Source: Microbacterium rhizomatis
GTDB taxonomy: Bacteria > Actinomycetota > Actinomycetes > Actinomycetales > Microbacteriaceae
Direction: 5' to 3'
NCBI RefSeq assembly: GCF_008710745.1
Contig: NZ_VYSA01000001.1
Location: 1,612,001 to 1,676,000 of the forward strand
Length of the DNA: 64,000 bases
The translations under genes were made by a program, and so were the position numbers. The notes beneath the pieces were generated by a model. The model saw only the letters and a list, made by a program, of their open reading frames with translations. It did not search any database and had not been told where the DNA came from. Position 1 is the first letter of the stretch, and every line of letters begins with the position of its first letter. Shown here piece by piece: positions 51,058 through 60,221 of this stretch.

Positions 51058-52425
51058 TCAGCGGGCGCCCGCGAGCGCAGCGCGCCCGGGAACCCGGAGT
51101 CCGAGGTTGTCGCGGAGGGTCGTGCCCTCGTAGTCGGCGCGCAGCGATCCGCGCTCCTGCAGCAGCGGGACGACGCGGTCGACGAACTCGTCGAGCCCCG
51201 ACGGCACGAGGTGCGAGCCGAGCACGACACCGTCCGCGCCGTCCTCCTGCACGAAGTCGTCCAGCTGCTGCGCGACCTGCTCGGGGGTGCCGACGTACCC
51301 GGCCCGCCCGGCGATCTCGTGCGCGAGGCCCCGGAGCGTAAGCCCCTTGGCGTCGGCGAGCTCCCGCCATCTCCGCACCGTCTCGAACCGATCCTGGAAG
51401 ATGAACGCACGCCCCTGGATGATCGGCGGTGCCTGCGGATCCGGCTCGATGTCGGGGAGCCTCCCGTCGAGGTCGTACGACGAGAGGTCGCGGTTCCACA
51501 CCTGTTCGAAGGTCACCTGGATCGTACGATCGCTCAACTGCCGCTCCTGGATGTCTCGCGCCTTCTCCTCGGCCTCGGCGAGGGTGTCGCCGAGCACGAA
51601 GCCGGCGGCGGGGATGATCTTGATGTCGTCGGGCCGGCGACCGAACCGCGTCGCGCGCTCCCTGATGTCGGCGGAGAAGGCCTTCCCCTCGGCGAGTGTC
51701 GAGTACGGCGAGAAGATCGCGTCAGCCGTCGAGGCCGCGAAGTCGCGGCCCTGCGGCGAGACGCCGGCCTGCACGATCACCGGGCGCCCCTGCGGGCTCC
51801 GCGGAACCGTGAAGCGGCCTTCGATGTCGAACTGCGAGCCGTGGTGGGCGAAGGCGCCGGCGTCCGACTCCCGGAGGAAGACGCCGGATGCCTTGTCTGC
51901 GACGATCGCATCGTCGGCCCACGAATCCCAGAGCTCGCGCACCGTGGCCACGGTCTCTTCGGCACGGACGTAGCGGTCGGCGTGCGGGAGGAATCCGCCT
52001 CGGCGGAAATTCGCACCCGTGAACGCGTCGAACGACGTCACGACGTTCCAGCCCGCCCGACCGCCCGACAGGTGGTCGAGGCTCGCGATCTGCCGCGCGA
52101 GCTCGTACGGTTCGTTGAACGTCGCGTTGAGCGTGCCGACGAGCCCGATGTGCTCGGTGACGGCCGCGATCGCCGCCAGCACCGGCAGCGTGTCGGGGCG
52201 ACCGGCGATGTCGTGGTCGAAGACCTCACCGGCACGCGCGCGCAGCGCGAGGCCTTCGGCGAGGAAGAAGTAGTCGAAGCGACCTCGCTCGGCGGTCTGC
52301 GCGACGTGACGGAACGTCGAGAACGCGATCTGGCTGCCCGCATCGGGGTCTTCCCACAGGGTGTGCTCGTTGACGCCGCCGACGTACGCGGCGAGGATGA
52401 TCTGCTTGCGCGGTGTGCTGGGCAT
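51058..52425 (-). CDS. NtaA/SnaA/DszA-family flavin-dependent monooxygenase
   Basis: The 455-residue LLM enzyme uses reduced FMN and O2. Family marks are FDYFFLAEGLALRARAGEVF, DHLSGGRAGWNVVTSFDAFT (the typical GWNVVTS), RRGGFLPHADRYVRAEE and a C-terminal GYVGTPEQVAQQL. Such enzymes act on nitrilotriacetate, dibenzothiophene sulfone or related S/N compounds. It needs a flavin reductase, and the nearest candidate is at 43814. It follows the second LLM gene by 17 bp and is presumably cotranscribed with it. Confidence 0.92.
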   Translation of the reverse strand: MPSTPRKQIILAAYVGGVNEHTLWEDPDAGSQIAFSTFRHVAQTAERGRFDYFFLAEGLALRARAGEVFDHDIAGRPDTLPVLAAIAAVTEHIGLVGTLNATFNEPYELARQIASLDHLSGGRAGWNVVTSFDAFTGANFRRGGFLPHADRYVRAEETVATVRELWDSWADDAIVADKASGVFLRESDAGAFAHHGSQFDIEGRFTVPRSPQGRPVIVQAGVSPQGRDFAASTADAIFSPYSTLAEGKAFSADIRERATRFGRRPDDIKIIPAAGFVLGDTLAEAEEKARDIQERQLSDRTIQVTFEQVWNRDLSSYDLDGRLPDIEPDPQAPPIIQGRAFIFQDRFETVRRWRELADAKGLTLRGLAHEIAGRAGYVGTPEQVAQQLDDFVQEDGADGVVLGSHLVPSGLDEFVDRVVPLLQERGSLRADYEGTTLRDNLGLRVPGRAALAGAR

Positions 52426-52442
52426 GGAGAATTCCTCGAGGT

Positions 52443-53669
52443 TCAGGCCGCGCAGGCGGCGGCATAGCGGCTGGGGAAGCCTTCGGGCAGACCGAACAGG
52501 CCCCGCAGTGTGTCGGACTCGTACTCGTCGTGGAAGAGGCCGCGAGCTCGCAGTTCGGCAGTCAGGTCTCGTGAGATTCGCGGAAGGTCGTCGGTGGCGA
52601 CTCCGGGGCGCAGGCGCACGCCGGCATAGCCGGCCTCACCCAGCGACGCGATGACATCGGCGAGCCCGCGCGCAGACCCGGTGAACACCCGCGCGTCGGA
52701 GCTCAGCGGTCTCCCGAGTCCGTCGAGCCGGGCGAGGCGGTCGGCGGCGAGCTCGCCCCCGGCCTCATCCAGCAGCACGACGAGATCGGCGAACACCTGC
52801 AGCGGCTCTCCCTCGCGCTCCTCGGCGCGCTCGGCCGCGCGCACTTCGGCGAGGATCGACCGGGCGCGCGCCTCGTCGGACGGCGTGACGAAGACGATGT
52901 CGGCCGACTTCGCCGCGAGCCGATAGGGCACCTCGGCATGGGCGAGCGCCGCCACGACCGGCTGGCCCTGCGGCGGGCGAGGCGTGATGGCCGGCCCGCG
53001 GACGCTGAACCAGCGGCCTTCGAAGTCGACCTGGTGCACCTTGGCGGCGTCGAGGAAGCGGTCGGTCGCGACATCCCGGATCTCGGCGTCGTCCTCCCAG
53101 CTGTCCCACAGGCGCCGGACCACCTCGACGACATCCGCGGCCTCGTCGAACAGCTCGGTGACGAATTCCGCGAAGGCGGGATCGCTCGGGTCGACGGCCG
53201 GCCCGGGGTGCGAACGGCGACCGACGTGCGCGGCTTCGTCGGCGCGGCCCGAGACCTTGACCTGCCACCCGGCCCGTCCTTCGCTCGTGTAGTCGAGCGT
53301 GGCGATGCCCTTGGAGACGTGGAACGGCTCGGTGTGCGTCGCGGTGACGGTCGGGATCAGGCCGATCCGCGAGGTGACCGGCGACACCCGCGATGCGATG
53401 AGCAGCGCGTCGAGGCGGCCCCGCACTTCGTCAGTGCGATCATCGGCGTCGAAGAACTCCGACGACTGGAGGGCGAGCGAGTCCTCGATCGTCACGAAGT
53501 CGATGAGCCCCGATTCGGCTGTGGTGACCTGATCCACCCAGTAGTCCGCCGTGAACAGCTCGTCAGGACGTGACGAGGGTTCCCGCCAGGCGGCGGGATG
53601 CCAGCCGGCCCCCTCGAGGGCGACGCCGATGCGCAGCCGGGATGACGACGGCTGAGGTGATGAACCCAT
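52443..53669 (-). CDS. LLM-class flavin-dependent monooxygenase (second copy, diverged)
   Basis: This 408-residue protein shares the LLM fold and family marks with the next gene (TLDYTSEGRAGWQVKVSGRA in place of GWNVVTS, and VRRLWDSWEDDAEIRDVATD), but is clearly diverged and shorter. CAGGAG lies six bases before the ATG. It is first in a two-gene operon; a GTGTAACGG half-site lies 139 bp upstream. A role in organosulfur or organonitrogen use is inferred from family and context. Confidence 0.9.
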   Translation of the reverse strand: MGSSPQPSSSRLRIGVALEGAGWHPAAWREPSSRPDELFTADYWVDQVTTAESGLIDFVTIEDSLALQSSEFFDADDRTDEVRGRLDALLIASRVSPVTSRIGLIPTVTATHTEPFHVSKGIATLDYTSEGRAGWQVKVSGRADEAAHVGRRSHPGPAVDPSDPAFAEFVTELFDEAADVVEVVRRLWDSWEDDAEIRDVATDRFLDAAKVHQVDFEGRWFSVRGPAITPRPPQGQPVVAALAHAEVPYRLAAKSADIVFVTPSDEARARSILAEVRAAERAEEREGEPLQVFADLVVLLDEAGGELAADRLARLDGLGRPLSSDARVFTGSARGLADVIASLGEAGYAGVRLRPGVATDDLPRISRDLTAELRARGLFHDEYESDTLRGLFGLPEGFPSRYAAACAA

Positions 53670-53807
53670 GAGTGCTCCTGCTTGTTTCGGTCGGGGGTGG
53701 ATGCGGGATGGACGCGATGTGGATGCGGTGGCCCTGAGACCTCGTGGGTTCGAGCGTGACGCACCGCCGAGCGGGCCGTCAGCGAGTGCGTCAAGCGTGG
53801 ACATGCT

Positions 53808-53816
53808 CCGTTACAC
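53808..53816 (-). promoter_or_regulatory. GTGTAACGG half-site, site 2
   Basis: On the minus strand GTGTAACGG, one base different from the half-sites before the transporter operons, lies 139-147 bp before the LLM gene ATG at 53669. Only one half-site is clear here. Confidence 0.35.
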
Positions 53817-53937
53817 GCGGTAATGCGGGAACTTCCGGCCCGAGGCGCCGCGCGGATCTCGTAGCGTGAACGGGGGACGCCGTCGGCGCCCCTGCCCCGT
53901 AGACGTCACGTCGGTCCGATCCGGCGGAAAGGCACCC

Positions 53938-54651
53938 ATGGCGAGTTCACTGCACGTCGTCCCCCACGAGGATGCGATCGTCCTCGACAACGCCGCATGG
54001 CACGCTCTCACCGGCCCGCACGCGTCTTTCGCGATCGGTGATGACATCGCCCGCCGCTACCCGGAGGATGTCGCGCCGTTCGTCGCGGTCAGGTCGTGGG
54101 ACGACCCGCGCGTGTGGGACGCACTCACGCACATCGTCGCCCCCGGCGCCGAGATCGGCATCTCGGGTGCCGACCCCGTGTTCCCGCCCGGGTGGGAGAT
54201 CATCGGCCAGGGCGAGGGCGTACAGCTCGTCGAGACGGACGCGCTGTGCACGCGGCCCGATGAGGAGGCGATCGTGCTCGGGGCGGACGATGTTCCCGAG
54301 ATGCTGGCGATCGTCGAACGCAACCAGCCAGGCCCCTTCCGGCCGCGGACCTACGAACTGGGCCGGTACATCGGCATCCGCCGTGAGGGCAGGCTCGTGG
54401 CGATGGCCGGCGAGCGGCTGCATCCGGAGGGGTGGACCGAGATCAGCGCGGTCGCGACCGACGCCGACTATCGCCGTCAGGGCCTCGCATCGCGCCTCGT
54501 CCTCGACGTCGCGCACCACATCCGGGCGCGCGGCGACCGCGCGCTGCTGCATGCCGCCGCGACGAACACCGGGGCGATCGCCGCCTACGAACGGCTCGGC
54601 TTCGCGCTGCGGCGGCGTTCAACGTTCTCTGCGGTGCGCACACCCGCGTAG
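53938..54651 (+). CDS. GNAT-family N-acetyltransferase (FR47-like)
   Basis: The 237-residue protein has a variable N-terminal half and a C-terminal GNAT domain: LVAMAGERLHPEGWTEISAV, motif A DADYRRQGLASRLVLDVAHH and AAYERLGFALRRRSTF. GGAAAGG lies seven bases before the ATG at 53938. The frame continues further upstream without a ribosome-binding site. The acceptor is unknown. It is divergent from the monooxygenase operon. Confidence 0.86.
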   Translation: MASSLHVVPHEDAIVLDNAAWHALTGPHASFAIGDDIARRYPEDVAPFVAVRSWDDPRVWDALTHIVAPGAEIGISGADPVFPPGWEIIGQGEGVQLVETDALCTRPDEEAIVLGADDVPEMLAIVERNQPGPFRPRTYELGRYIGIRREGRLVAMAGERLHPEGWTEISAVATDADYRRQGLASRLVLDVAHHIRARGDRALLHAAATNTGAIAAYERLGFALRRRSTFSAVRTPA

Positions 54652-54683
54652 CGCACGGGCGCGACCGCAGCGACCGGCACCCC

Positions 54684-54785
54684 GCTCAGGAGCCGGTACC
54701 TCGCTCAGGAGCCGGTACCCCGCTCAGGAGCCGGCACCGCGCTCAGGGACCGGCACCGCGTTCACGCGCCGGCACCGTCCTCAGG
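54684..54785. repeat. Six 19-bp-spaced repeats between convergent genes
   Basis: Copies of a unit resembling GCTCAGGAGCCGGTACCCC start at 54684, 54703, 54722, 54741, 54760 and 54779, exactly 19 bp apart, with increasing divergence to the right. They fill the gap between the GNAT stop and the quinone-oxidoreductase stop and run a few bases into the latter. Because 19 is not a multiple of three, the array is not coding. Confidence 0.85.
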
Positions 54786-55704
54786 GGACCGTGACGACGA
54801 TCTTCCCGCGCACGTGGCCGCCGCGCTGGAGCTCCACCGCCTCGCTCACCCGCTCGATCGGGAAGGTCGCCTGGATCGGCAAGGCGAGAGCCCCGTCGGC
54901 GATCGCCTGGGCGATCCGGTCCAGCGCGTCGGGAGCAGCATCCTGTCCACCGGTCGGAACCGCGCCCCCCGGCGGGTGGGGTCCGGCCGCGATCGTCGCG
55001 ATACGCCGCGGATCGACCCCCGACTCGAGTGCGGCGTGAACCGCCTCCACGCCGTGAAGGTCGATCGCCGCATCCACGCCGCTCGGCGCGAGCGATCGCA
55101 GCCGTTCGGCCAGGCCGTCGCCGTAGGTCGTGGGGATCGCACCGAGCCCGCGCAGGAAGTCGTGATTCCCCTCGGATGCTGTCGCGATGACGGTCGCGCC
55201 CTTCGCCACCGCGAGCTGCACGACGATCACGCCCACCCCGCCCGCCGCGCCTCCGACCAGTACGGTGTCGCCTTCGGCGACTGCCGCCACCCTCAGCGCT
55301 GCGTCGGCGGTGCGCGCGGCGATGGTCAGCGAGCCGGCGACCTCGTCCGAGACCCCGGCCGGCGTGTGCGCGAGGGTGTCGGAACCGATCGTGACAACGA
55401 CATGCTCGGCGATGGCACGCCCTCGGGCACCGCCGAAGACGCGGTCCCCCACCGCGAAGCCCTCGACACCGGCGCCGACCTCGTCGATCTCACCGGCGTA
55501 GTCGTTCCCGAATCCGGCCGGTGCCGTGACGCCGAAGTGAGCGGCGACCTCCGGGTGGGACGCGATCTTCCAGTCCACCGGATTGAGCCCGGCGGCGCGG
55601 ACGCGCACCCGCACTTGTCCGGGTGCGGCGTGCGGCTCGGGCCGATCGATGACCTCCAGAACGAACGGGTCGGCGATCTCGGACTGCTGGACGAATCTGC
55701 TCAT
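54781..55704 (-). CDS. Zinc-less medium-chain dehydrogenase (NADPH:quinone oxidoreductase-like)
   Basis: The 307-residue enzyme has the quinone-oxidoreductase pattern: RVRVRAAGLNPVDWKIASHP, FGNDYAGEIDEVGAGVEGFA and the NADPH loop VLVGGAAGGVGVIVVQLAVA. Zinc ligands of alcohol dehydrogenases are absent. It ends with QRGGHVRGKIVVTVP, typical of the family. No clear Shine-Dalgarno site precedes the ATG at 55704. It is divergent from the FAD/NAD(P)-binding protein gene. Confidence 0.88.
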   Translation of the reverse strand: MSRFVQQSEIADPFVLEVIDRPEPHAAPGQVRVRVRAAGLNPVDWKIASHPEVAAHFGVTAPAGFGNDYAGEIDEVGAGVEGFAVGDRVFGGARGRAIAEHVVVTIGSDTLAHTPAGVSDEVAGSLTIAARTADAALRVAAVAEGDTVLVGGAAGGVGVIVVQLAVAKGATVIATASEGNHDFLRGLGAIPTTYGDGLAERLRSLAPSGVDAAIDLHGVEAVHAALESGVDPRRIATIAAGPHPPGGAVPTGGQDAAPDALDRIAQAIADGALALPIQATFPIERVSEAVELQRGGHVRGKIVVTVP

Positions 55705-55830
55705 CCTGCTATTGGACCCTGCGAGCGACCACCGCGGTCACCGCGACGCGCCACATCACGCGAGATGACCTGATCTGACGATCCGTGACGACGCGACTTG
55801 AAGATCGGCTGCCCCGGGTTCGACAGTGGG

Positions 55831-55872
55831 GACGTGCACCGAGCACCGGAGGACGTGCACCGAGCACCGGAG
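55831..55872 (+). repeat. Perfect 21-bp tandem duplication in the leader of the FAD-protein gene
   Basis: Two identical 21-bp units, each ending in CACCGGAG, lie at 55831-55851 and 55852-55872, 14 bp before the ATG at 55886. The duplication multiplies GGAG-type purine tracts near the ribosome-binding region. Confidence 0.9.
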
Positions 55873-55885
55873 GAGGGGCCTGAGG

Positions 55886-57829
55886 ATGACGGATGCCGCG
55901 CCGCACGATCCCTCTGAACCCGCGCGCCTCGTGGTGGTCGGTGCGGGACCGCGAGCGGTCATGCTGCTGGAGCGCCTGCTCGCTCGCGAGACGGCGTCGC
56001 CGCTGGAGATCACCCTGATCGATCCGTACCCGCCGGGTGCGGGGCGGATCTGGCGCGCCGACCAGTCACCGCTGCTGAAGCTCAACTCGATGGCGCAGGA
56101 CGTCACGGTCTTCACCGACGAGACGTGCACGATCGAGGGACCCGTGCGCCCCGGGCCGACCCTCATCGCCTGGGCCGAGTCGGTTCGCGACGGGATGCTG
56201 CCGGAGGTCGAGATCGACGACGCCGGGGTGCGCGCCGAGGTCGAGAGCCTGCGGGGCGACAGCTTCCCGACGCGACGACTGCAGTCCTCCTACCTCGACT
56301 GGTTCTGGCGCACGACCGTCGCCGGTGCCCCGCGGAACACCAGCGTGCGGTGGGTGCAAGCCACCGTCACGGGGCTCCGCGCGGAGGGTGACGGCTATGC
56401 CGTGCACCTCGACCGCGGCGCAGCGGCGGCTGCGGAGCTCGAAGCCGACCTGGTCGTCTACGCCGTGGGGCACAACGGCCGTGAGCCGGCCGACGAGATC
56501 GCGGCGATGATCGCAGCGGCCGACCGAGAGCAGCTGGTCTACGTGCCGCCCGCGTTCACCGCCGATGCCGACCTGAGTGCGCTCGCCCCGGGCGAAGACG
56601 TGATCGTGCGCGGCATGGGGCTCGCGGCCGTCGACCTCGTCGTGCTGCTGGCCGAAGGTCGCGGCGGCCGTTTCCACCGCGGCACAGACGACGTGCTGCG
56701 ATACGAGCCGTCCGGCCGGGAACCGCGCCTCCACATCGGCTCGCGCCGCGGCGTGCCGTACCGGTCCAAGGTGTCGTCGGTCATCCAGGGCGACCCGCCC
56801 CGGTTGCACGTGCTCACCCCCTCGACGGTCCAGGAGCTGGTCGCCCGCCCCGGTTCGGTGGACTTCACGCGGGATGTCTGGCCGCTCATCGCCCAGGAGC
56901 TCGTCTGGGGTCACTACCGCGAGCTGTTCACCGGCCACCCCGACCGCGTCACCGGCACGTGGGGCGCGTTCACCGCGGTGCTGCGCGATCACGCCGGCGA
57001 TACCGACGCGCTGCGGCGAGCAGCCGAGGAGTTCGTGCCGGATCCGCTCGACCGGTTCGACGTGCCGGCACTGGATCGCCCTCTGGGTGATGAGGTCTTC
57101 GCCTCGGACGATCACCTGCAGCGCCGCATCCGCGCGCACATCCGCGACGACCTGACGCTGCGCACGACGCAGGAGCGCAGCAGCGCGCAGGCGGTCTTCA
57201 TCGCGATCCTCCTGTCGTTCCTCGCGCTCGCCGACGTGCCGCCCGAGAAGTGGAGCGCCCGCTCACGAGCGGTCGATCTGCCCGTCACGTGGCACACGTT
57301 CTTCAGCTATGTCGCCAGCGGCCCGCCCGCTCACCGCCTCGAGGAGCTGATCGCGCTCGCGGACGCGGGGGTGGTGCGCTTTCTCGGGCCGGACGTGCAG
57401 GTGCGCGTCATCCCCGAACGCGGATTCGTCGCCTCCAGCCCCCGGGTGCCGGGCGAGACCGTGACGCGGGCGCTCGTGGACGCGTGGCTGCCCGGATCGG
57501 GCGCGCTCGTCAGCCAGAACGCCGCGCTACGAGACCTCGCGACCGGGCTTGGGCGGGAGTTCCGTGTTGCGGATGCGTCGTTCGCGGGGTCGCTCGGCCG
57601 CATCGAGACCGATGCCGACGGCCGCGTCATCGCTCCCGACGGGTCGCAGCACGAACGGCTCTTCGCCATCGGTGCGTTCACCTCCCTGACCGAGGCGGGT
57701 GCCTTCACCCGTCCGAAGTCGGACTCCCTGTCCTTGCGGCAGACCGACCGGGTGGCCGGTGCGATCGCTCAGCGGCTGCGCGCTCTCGCGGCCGCGGAGC
57801 AGCCTGGCCGGTCTATCGTCGTGGTGTGA
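55886..57829 (+). CDS. FAD/NAD(P)-binding protein, 647 residues
   Basis: The N-terminus holds a dinucleotide-binding fold (RLVVVGAGPRAVMLLERLLA, then IDPYPPGAGRIW), as in the FAD-NAD(P)-binding family pfam13454. Further family-like stretches are LVVYAVGHNGREPADEIAAM, GMGLAAVDLVVLL and a C-terminal FAIGAFTSLTEAGAFTRPKS. Its exact reaction is unknown; relatives resemble N-hydroxylating monooxygenases or HpyO-like oxidoreductases. GAGGGG lies several bases before the ATG. Its stop overlaps the pdxH start (GTGA), so the two are cotranscribed and coupled. Confidence 0.82.
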   Translation: MTDAAPHDPSEPARLVVVGAGPRAVMLLERLLARETASPLEITLIDPYPPGAGRIWRADQSPLLKLNSMAQDVTVFTDETCTIEGPVRPGPTLIAWAESVRDGMLPEVEIDDAGVRAEVESLRGDSFPTRRLQSSYLDWFWRTTVAGAPRNTSVRWVQATVTGLRAEGDGYAVHLDRGAAAAAELEADLVVYAVGHNGREPADEIAAMIAAADREQLVYVPPAFTADADLSALAPGEDVIVRGMGLAAVDLVVLLAEGRGGRFHRGTDDVLRYEPSGREPRLHIGSRRGVPYRSKVSSVIQGDPPRLHVLTPSTVQELVARPGSVDFTRDVWPLIAQELVWGHYRELFTGHPDRVTGTWGAFTAVLRDHAGDTDALRRAAEEFVPDPLDRFDVPALDRPLGDEVFASDDHLQRRIRAHIRDDLTLRTTQERSSAQAVFIAILLSFLALADVPPEKWSARSRAVDLPVTWHTFFSYVASGPPAHRLEELIALADAGVVRFLGPDVQVRVIPERGFVASSPRVPGETVTRALVDAWLPGSGALVSQNAALRDLATGLGREFRVADASFAGSLGRIETDADGRVIAPDGSQHERLFAIGAFTSLTEAGAFTRPKSDSLSLRQTDRVAGAIAQRLRALAAAEQPGRSIVVV

Positions 57830-58485
57830 CCGATCCCGATGCCGCACTGTCCCGCCACACCGATTACGGCGTCGAGCGTCTCGATGAGGTCGATCTCGCC
57901 GGCGACCCGATCGCGCAATTCGAGCGCTGGCTCGTCGACGCCGCCGAGCGGGGCGTATACGAGCCGAACGCGATGGTCGTCGGCACGATCGGCCAGGACG
58001 GCATCCCCTCCAGCCGCACGGTGCTGCTACGAGGAGTGGATGCCGGCGGCTTCGTCTTCTACACCGACCGGTCATCCCGCAAAGGGCGCGCCCTCGCGGC
58101 GCACCCCGTGACGACGCTGCTCTTCCCCTGGTACGCCCTCCACCGGCAGGTGATCGTCACGGGGGATGCCGAACCGGTGGATGACGCCGATTCCGACGCC
58201 TACTGGGCCTCTCGCCCCCACGGCTCACGGATCGCCGGGACGGCCAGCGCCCAGTCCGAGCCGATCGCCTCGCGCGACGACCTCGAGGCGCGCGTGCGCG
58301 AGCTCGAAGCCCGCTACCCCGAGGGAACGAACGTCCCGCGACCGCCGCGGTGGGGCGGCTACCGCGTGCGCCCGTGGCGCGTGGAGTTCTGGCAGGGGCG
58401 CACGTCACGCCTGCACGACCGGCTGGTATTCACGCGCGACCGCGAGGCCGCGAGCGCCTGGGCCGTGGAGCGTCTGCAGCCCTAG
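57826..58485 (+). CDS. pdxH: Pyridoxine/pyridoxamine 5'-phosphate oxidase
   Basis: PdxH oxidises pyridoxine or pyridoxamine 5'-phosphate to the active vitamin B6 cofactor with FMN and O2. The 219-residue protein has full family length and landmarks: PNAMVVGTIGQDGIPSSRTV, FVFYTDRSSRKGRALAAHP, YWASRPHGSRIAGTASAQSE and the C-terminal WGGYRVRPWRVEFWQGRTSR followed by LHDR. It starts at a GTG overlapping the upstream stop. It is quite distinct from the three small split-barrel proteins of the dormancy-like island. Confidence 0.95.
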   Translation: MTDPDAALSRHTDYGVERLDEVDLAGDPIAQFERWLVDAAERGVYEPNAMVVGTIGQDGIPSSRTVLLRGVDAGGFVFYTDRSSRKGRALAAHPVTTLLFPWYALHRQVIVTGDAEPVDDADSDAYWASRPHGSRIAGTASAQSEPIASRDDLEARVRELEARYPEGTNVPRPPRWGGYRVRPWRVEFWQGRTSRLHDRLVFTRDREAASAWAVERLQP

Positions 58486-58510
58486 GGACCCGCGGCGGCA
58501 AGGCGACCGC

Positions 58511-59170
58511 TCAGCGGCGCAGCACCCGGCGAGCGAGCGCATTGCCGATGAACTGCACGCCCTGCACGATGACGATGATGATCAGCACCGCCGCCCAGGT
58601 CACGACCGGGTTGAACTGCTTGAAGCCGTAGACGATCGCGAACTCGCCGAGTCCTCCCGCGGCCACGGCTCCGGCGATCGCGGTCATGTCCACGAGCGCG
58701 ACCACGATGAACGTGTAGCCCAGGATGAGCGGGCCCAGCGCTTCGCGGGGAATGAGCCGGAACAGGATGCGCGACCGGCTCGCGCCCGCGGCGCGGGCCG
58801 CCTCGATGATGCCGGGGCGCACGGTGAGCAGGTTCTGCTCCACGATCCGGCTGATCGCGAACATCGAGGCCAGCGTGATCGCGAAGATGCCGAACTCGGG
58901 CCCGATCCCGGGAATGCCGACGCTGCGAGCGATCGGCTGGACGGCCGCGAGCAGGATCACGAACGGGATCGGCCGGAAGAAGTTGACGATCACGTTGAGC
59001 ACGCCGAACACCGCGCGGTGCGGGAAGAGGCTCCCCGGTCGTGTCGCGTACAGCGCGAGACCGAGCAGCAGCCCCGCGATCCCGCCGAACACGAGGGCGA
59101 GCGAGACGACGTACAGGGTCTCGAATGTCGCCGACCACAGTTCGGGCAGCAGGCTGATGAGCCTATCCAC
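58511..59170 (-). CDS. metI: Methionine ABC transporter permease
   Basis: The 219-residue permease has five helices and the MetI landmarks ETLYVVSLALVFGGIAGLLL, NFFRPIPFVILLAAVQPIAR and GIIEAARAAGASRSRILFRL (ATPase contact). I prefer the GTG at 59170, which has GAGGAGG six bases upstream; an ATG at 59176 directly abuts that element. It overlaps the end of metN by eight bases. It is the last gene of a metQ-metN-metI operon on the minus strand. Confidence 0.92.
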   Translation of the reverse strand: MDRLISLLPELWSATFETLYVVSLALVFGGIAGLLLGLALYATRPGSLFPHRAVFGVLNVIVNFFRPIPFVILLAAVQPIARSVGIPGIGPEFGIFAITLASMFAISRIVEQNLLTVRPGIIEAARAAGASRSRILFRLIPREALGPLILGYTFIVVALVDMTAIAGAVAAGGLGEFAIVYGFKQFNPVVTWAAVLIIIVIVQGVQFIGNALARRVLRR

Positions 59171-60200
59171 GAGCATCCTCCTCGATGAGCGGCGCGAAGG
59201 CCGAGGCGGCGGTGATCGCGCGGTCGACAGCATCCGCCTCGCCCTCCAGCGCCAGCGTGAGATGACCGAACACACGACCGCGGATGTCGTTGATGCCGCC
59301 GTGGATCAGCTCGAACCGCACGCCCTGCGCGGCGAGCGCCGCGAACACGTCAGACTGCGTCACGTCGCCGTCGCGGATCGTGAATGTCACGATGCGTCCG
59401 GGATGCCGGGACCGCAGCGTATCGAGCTGCGCGCCGACCGGCACGTCCTCGATGATGCTCGCCACGAATCGCCGGGTAGCCGCATGCCGCGGAGCGGACA
59501 GGACGTCGAAGACGGCGCCGCTCTCGATGACGCGCCCGCCCTCCATCACGACCACCCGATCGGCGAGAGTGCGGATCACATCCATCTCGTGGGTGATGAC
59601 GAGGATCGTGATGCCGAGGTCCCGGTTGACTCTCCGCAGGAGCTCGAGGACCTCCTGCGTGGTGTCGGGGTCGAGGGCGCTCGTGGCCTCGTCGGCGAGG
59701 AGGATGCGGGGGCTCGTCGCCAGAGCACGGGCGATGCCCACGCGCTGCTTCTGGCCGCCGGAGAGCTGCTCGGGGTAGTTGCCCGCCTTGCCTGCGAGTC
59801 CGACGAACTCCAGCAGCTCTGCCACACGGGTCTTGATCTCGGCGCGCGATCGGCGCGCCACCTCGAGGGGATACGCGACGTTGCCCGCAACCGTGCGCGA
59901 GTCGAAGAGGTTGAACTGCTGGAAAATCATTCCGATGTCGCCGCGCAGCGACCGCAGCTCCTTCTCGCGCAGCGTCGTGATGTCGCGACCACCGATCTCG
60001 ACCGACCCTGACGTGGGCTGCTCGAGTGCGTTCACGAGGCGCAGCACCGTGCTCTTGCCCGCGCCGGAGTACCCGATGATGCCGCAGATCTCGCCCGCGG
60101 CGATGTCCAGCGAGACAGCGTCGACCGCGACGACCGGGTCGGAGTCCTTGGTCGTGGCGGGGTAACGCTTCGTGACGTCGGTGAGTCGGATGAGGGTCAT
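59163..60200 (-). CDS. metN: Methionine ABC transporter ATP-binding protein
   Basis: The 345-residue ATPase has Walker A GYSGAGKST, Q-loop FQQFNLFDSRTVAGNV, signature LSGGQKQRVGIARAL, Walker B ILLADEATSALDPDT and switch VITHEMDV. The DEATSALDPDT form is typical of MetN. The C-terminal 90 residues form the NIL/ACT-like regulatory domain (IVTFTIRDGDVTQSDVFAAL) that senses internal methionine in the family. AAGGAG lies six bases before the ATG. It is separated from metQ by a 20-bp-stem hairpin. Confidence 0.94.
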   Translation of the reverse strand: MTLIRLTDVTKRYPATTKDSDPVVAVDAVSLDIAAGEICGIIGYSGAGKSTVLRLVNALEQPTSGSVEIGGRDITTLREKELRSLRGDIGMIFQQFNLFDSRTVAGNVAYPLEVARRSRAEIKTRVAELLEFVGLAGKAGNYPEQLSGGQKQRVGIARALATSPRILLADEATSALDPDTTQEVLELLRRVNRDLGITILVITHEMDVIRTLADRVVVMEGGRVIESGAVFDVLSAPRHAATRRFVASIIEDVPVGAQLDTLRSRHPGRIVTFTIRDGDVTQSDVFAALAAQGVRFELIHGGINDIRGRVFGHLTLALEGEADAVDRAITAASAFAPLIEEDARG

Positions 60201-60221
60201 TCGCAGCTCCTTGAGCGATGG

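Noticed and set aside
53825..53840. Ninth DosR-like box (GGGAACTTCCGGCCC)
   Set aside because: It carries an extra base relative to the 14-bp spacing, the symmetry is off, and neighbouring genes do not belong to the island.
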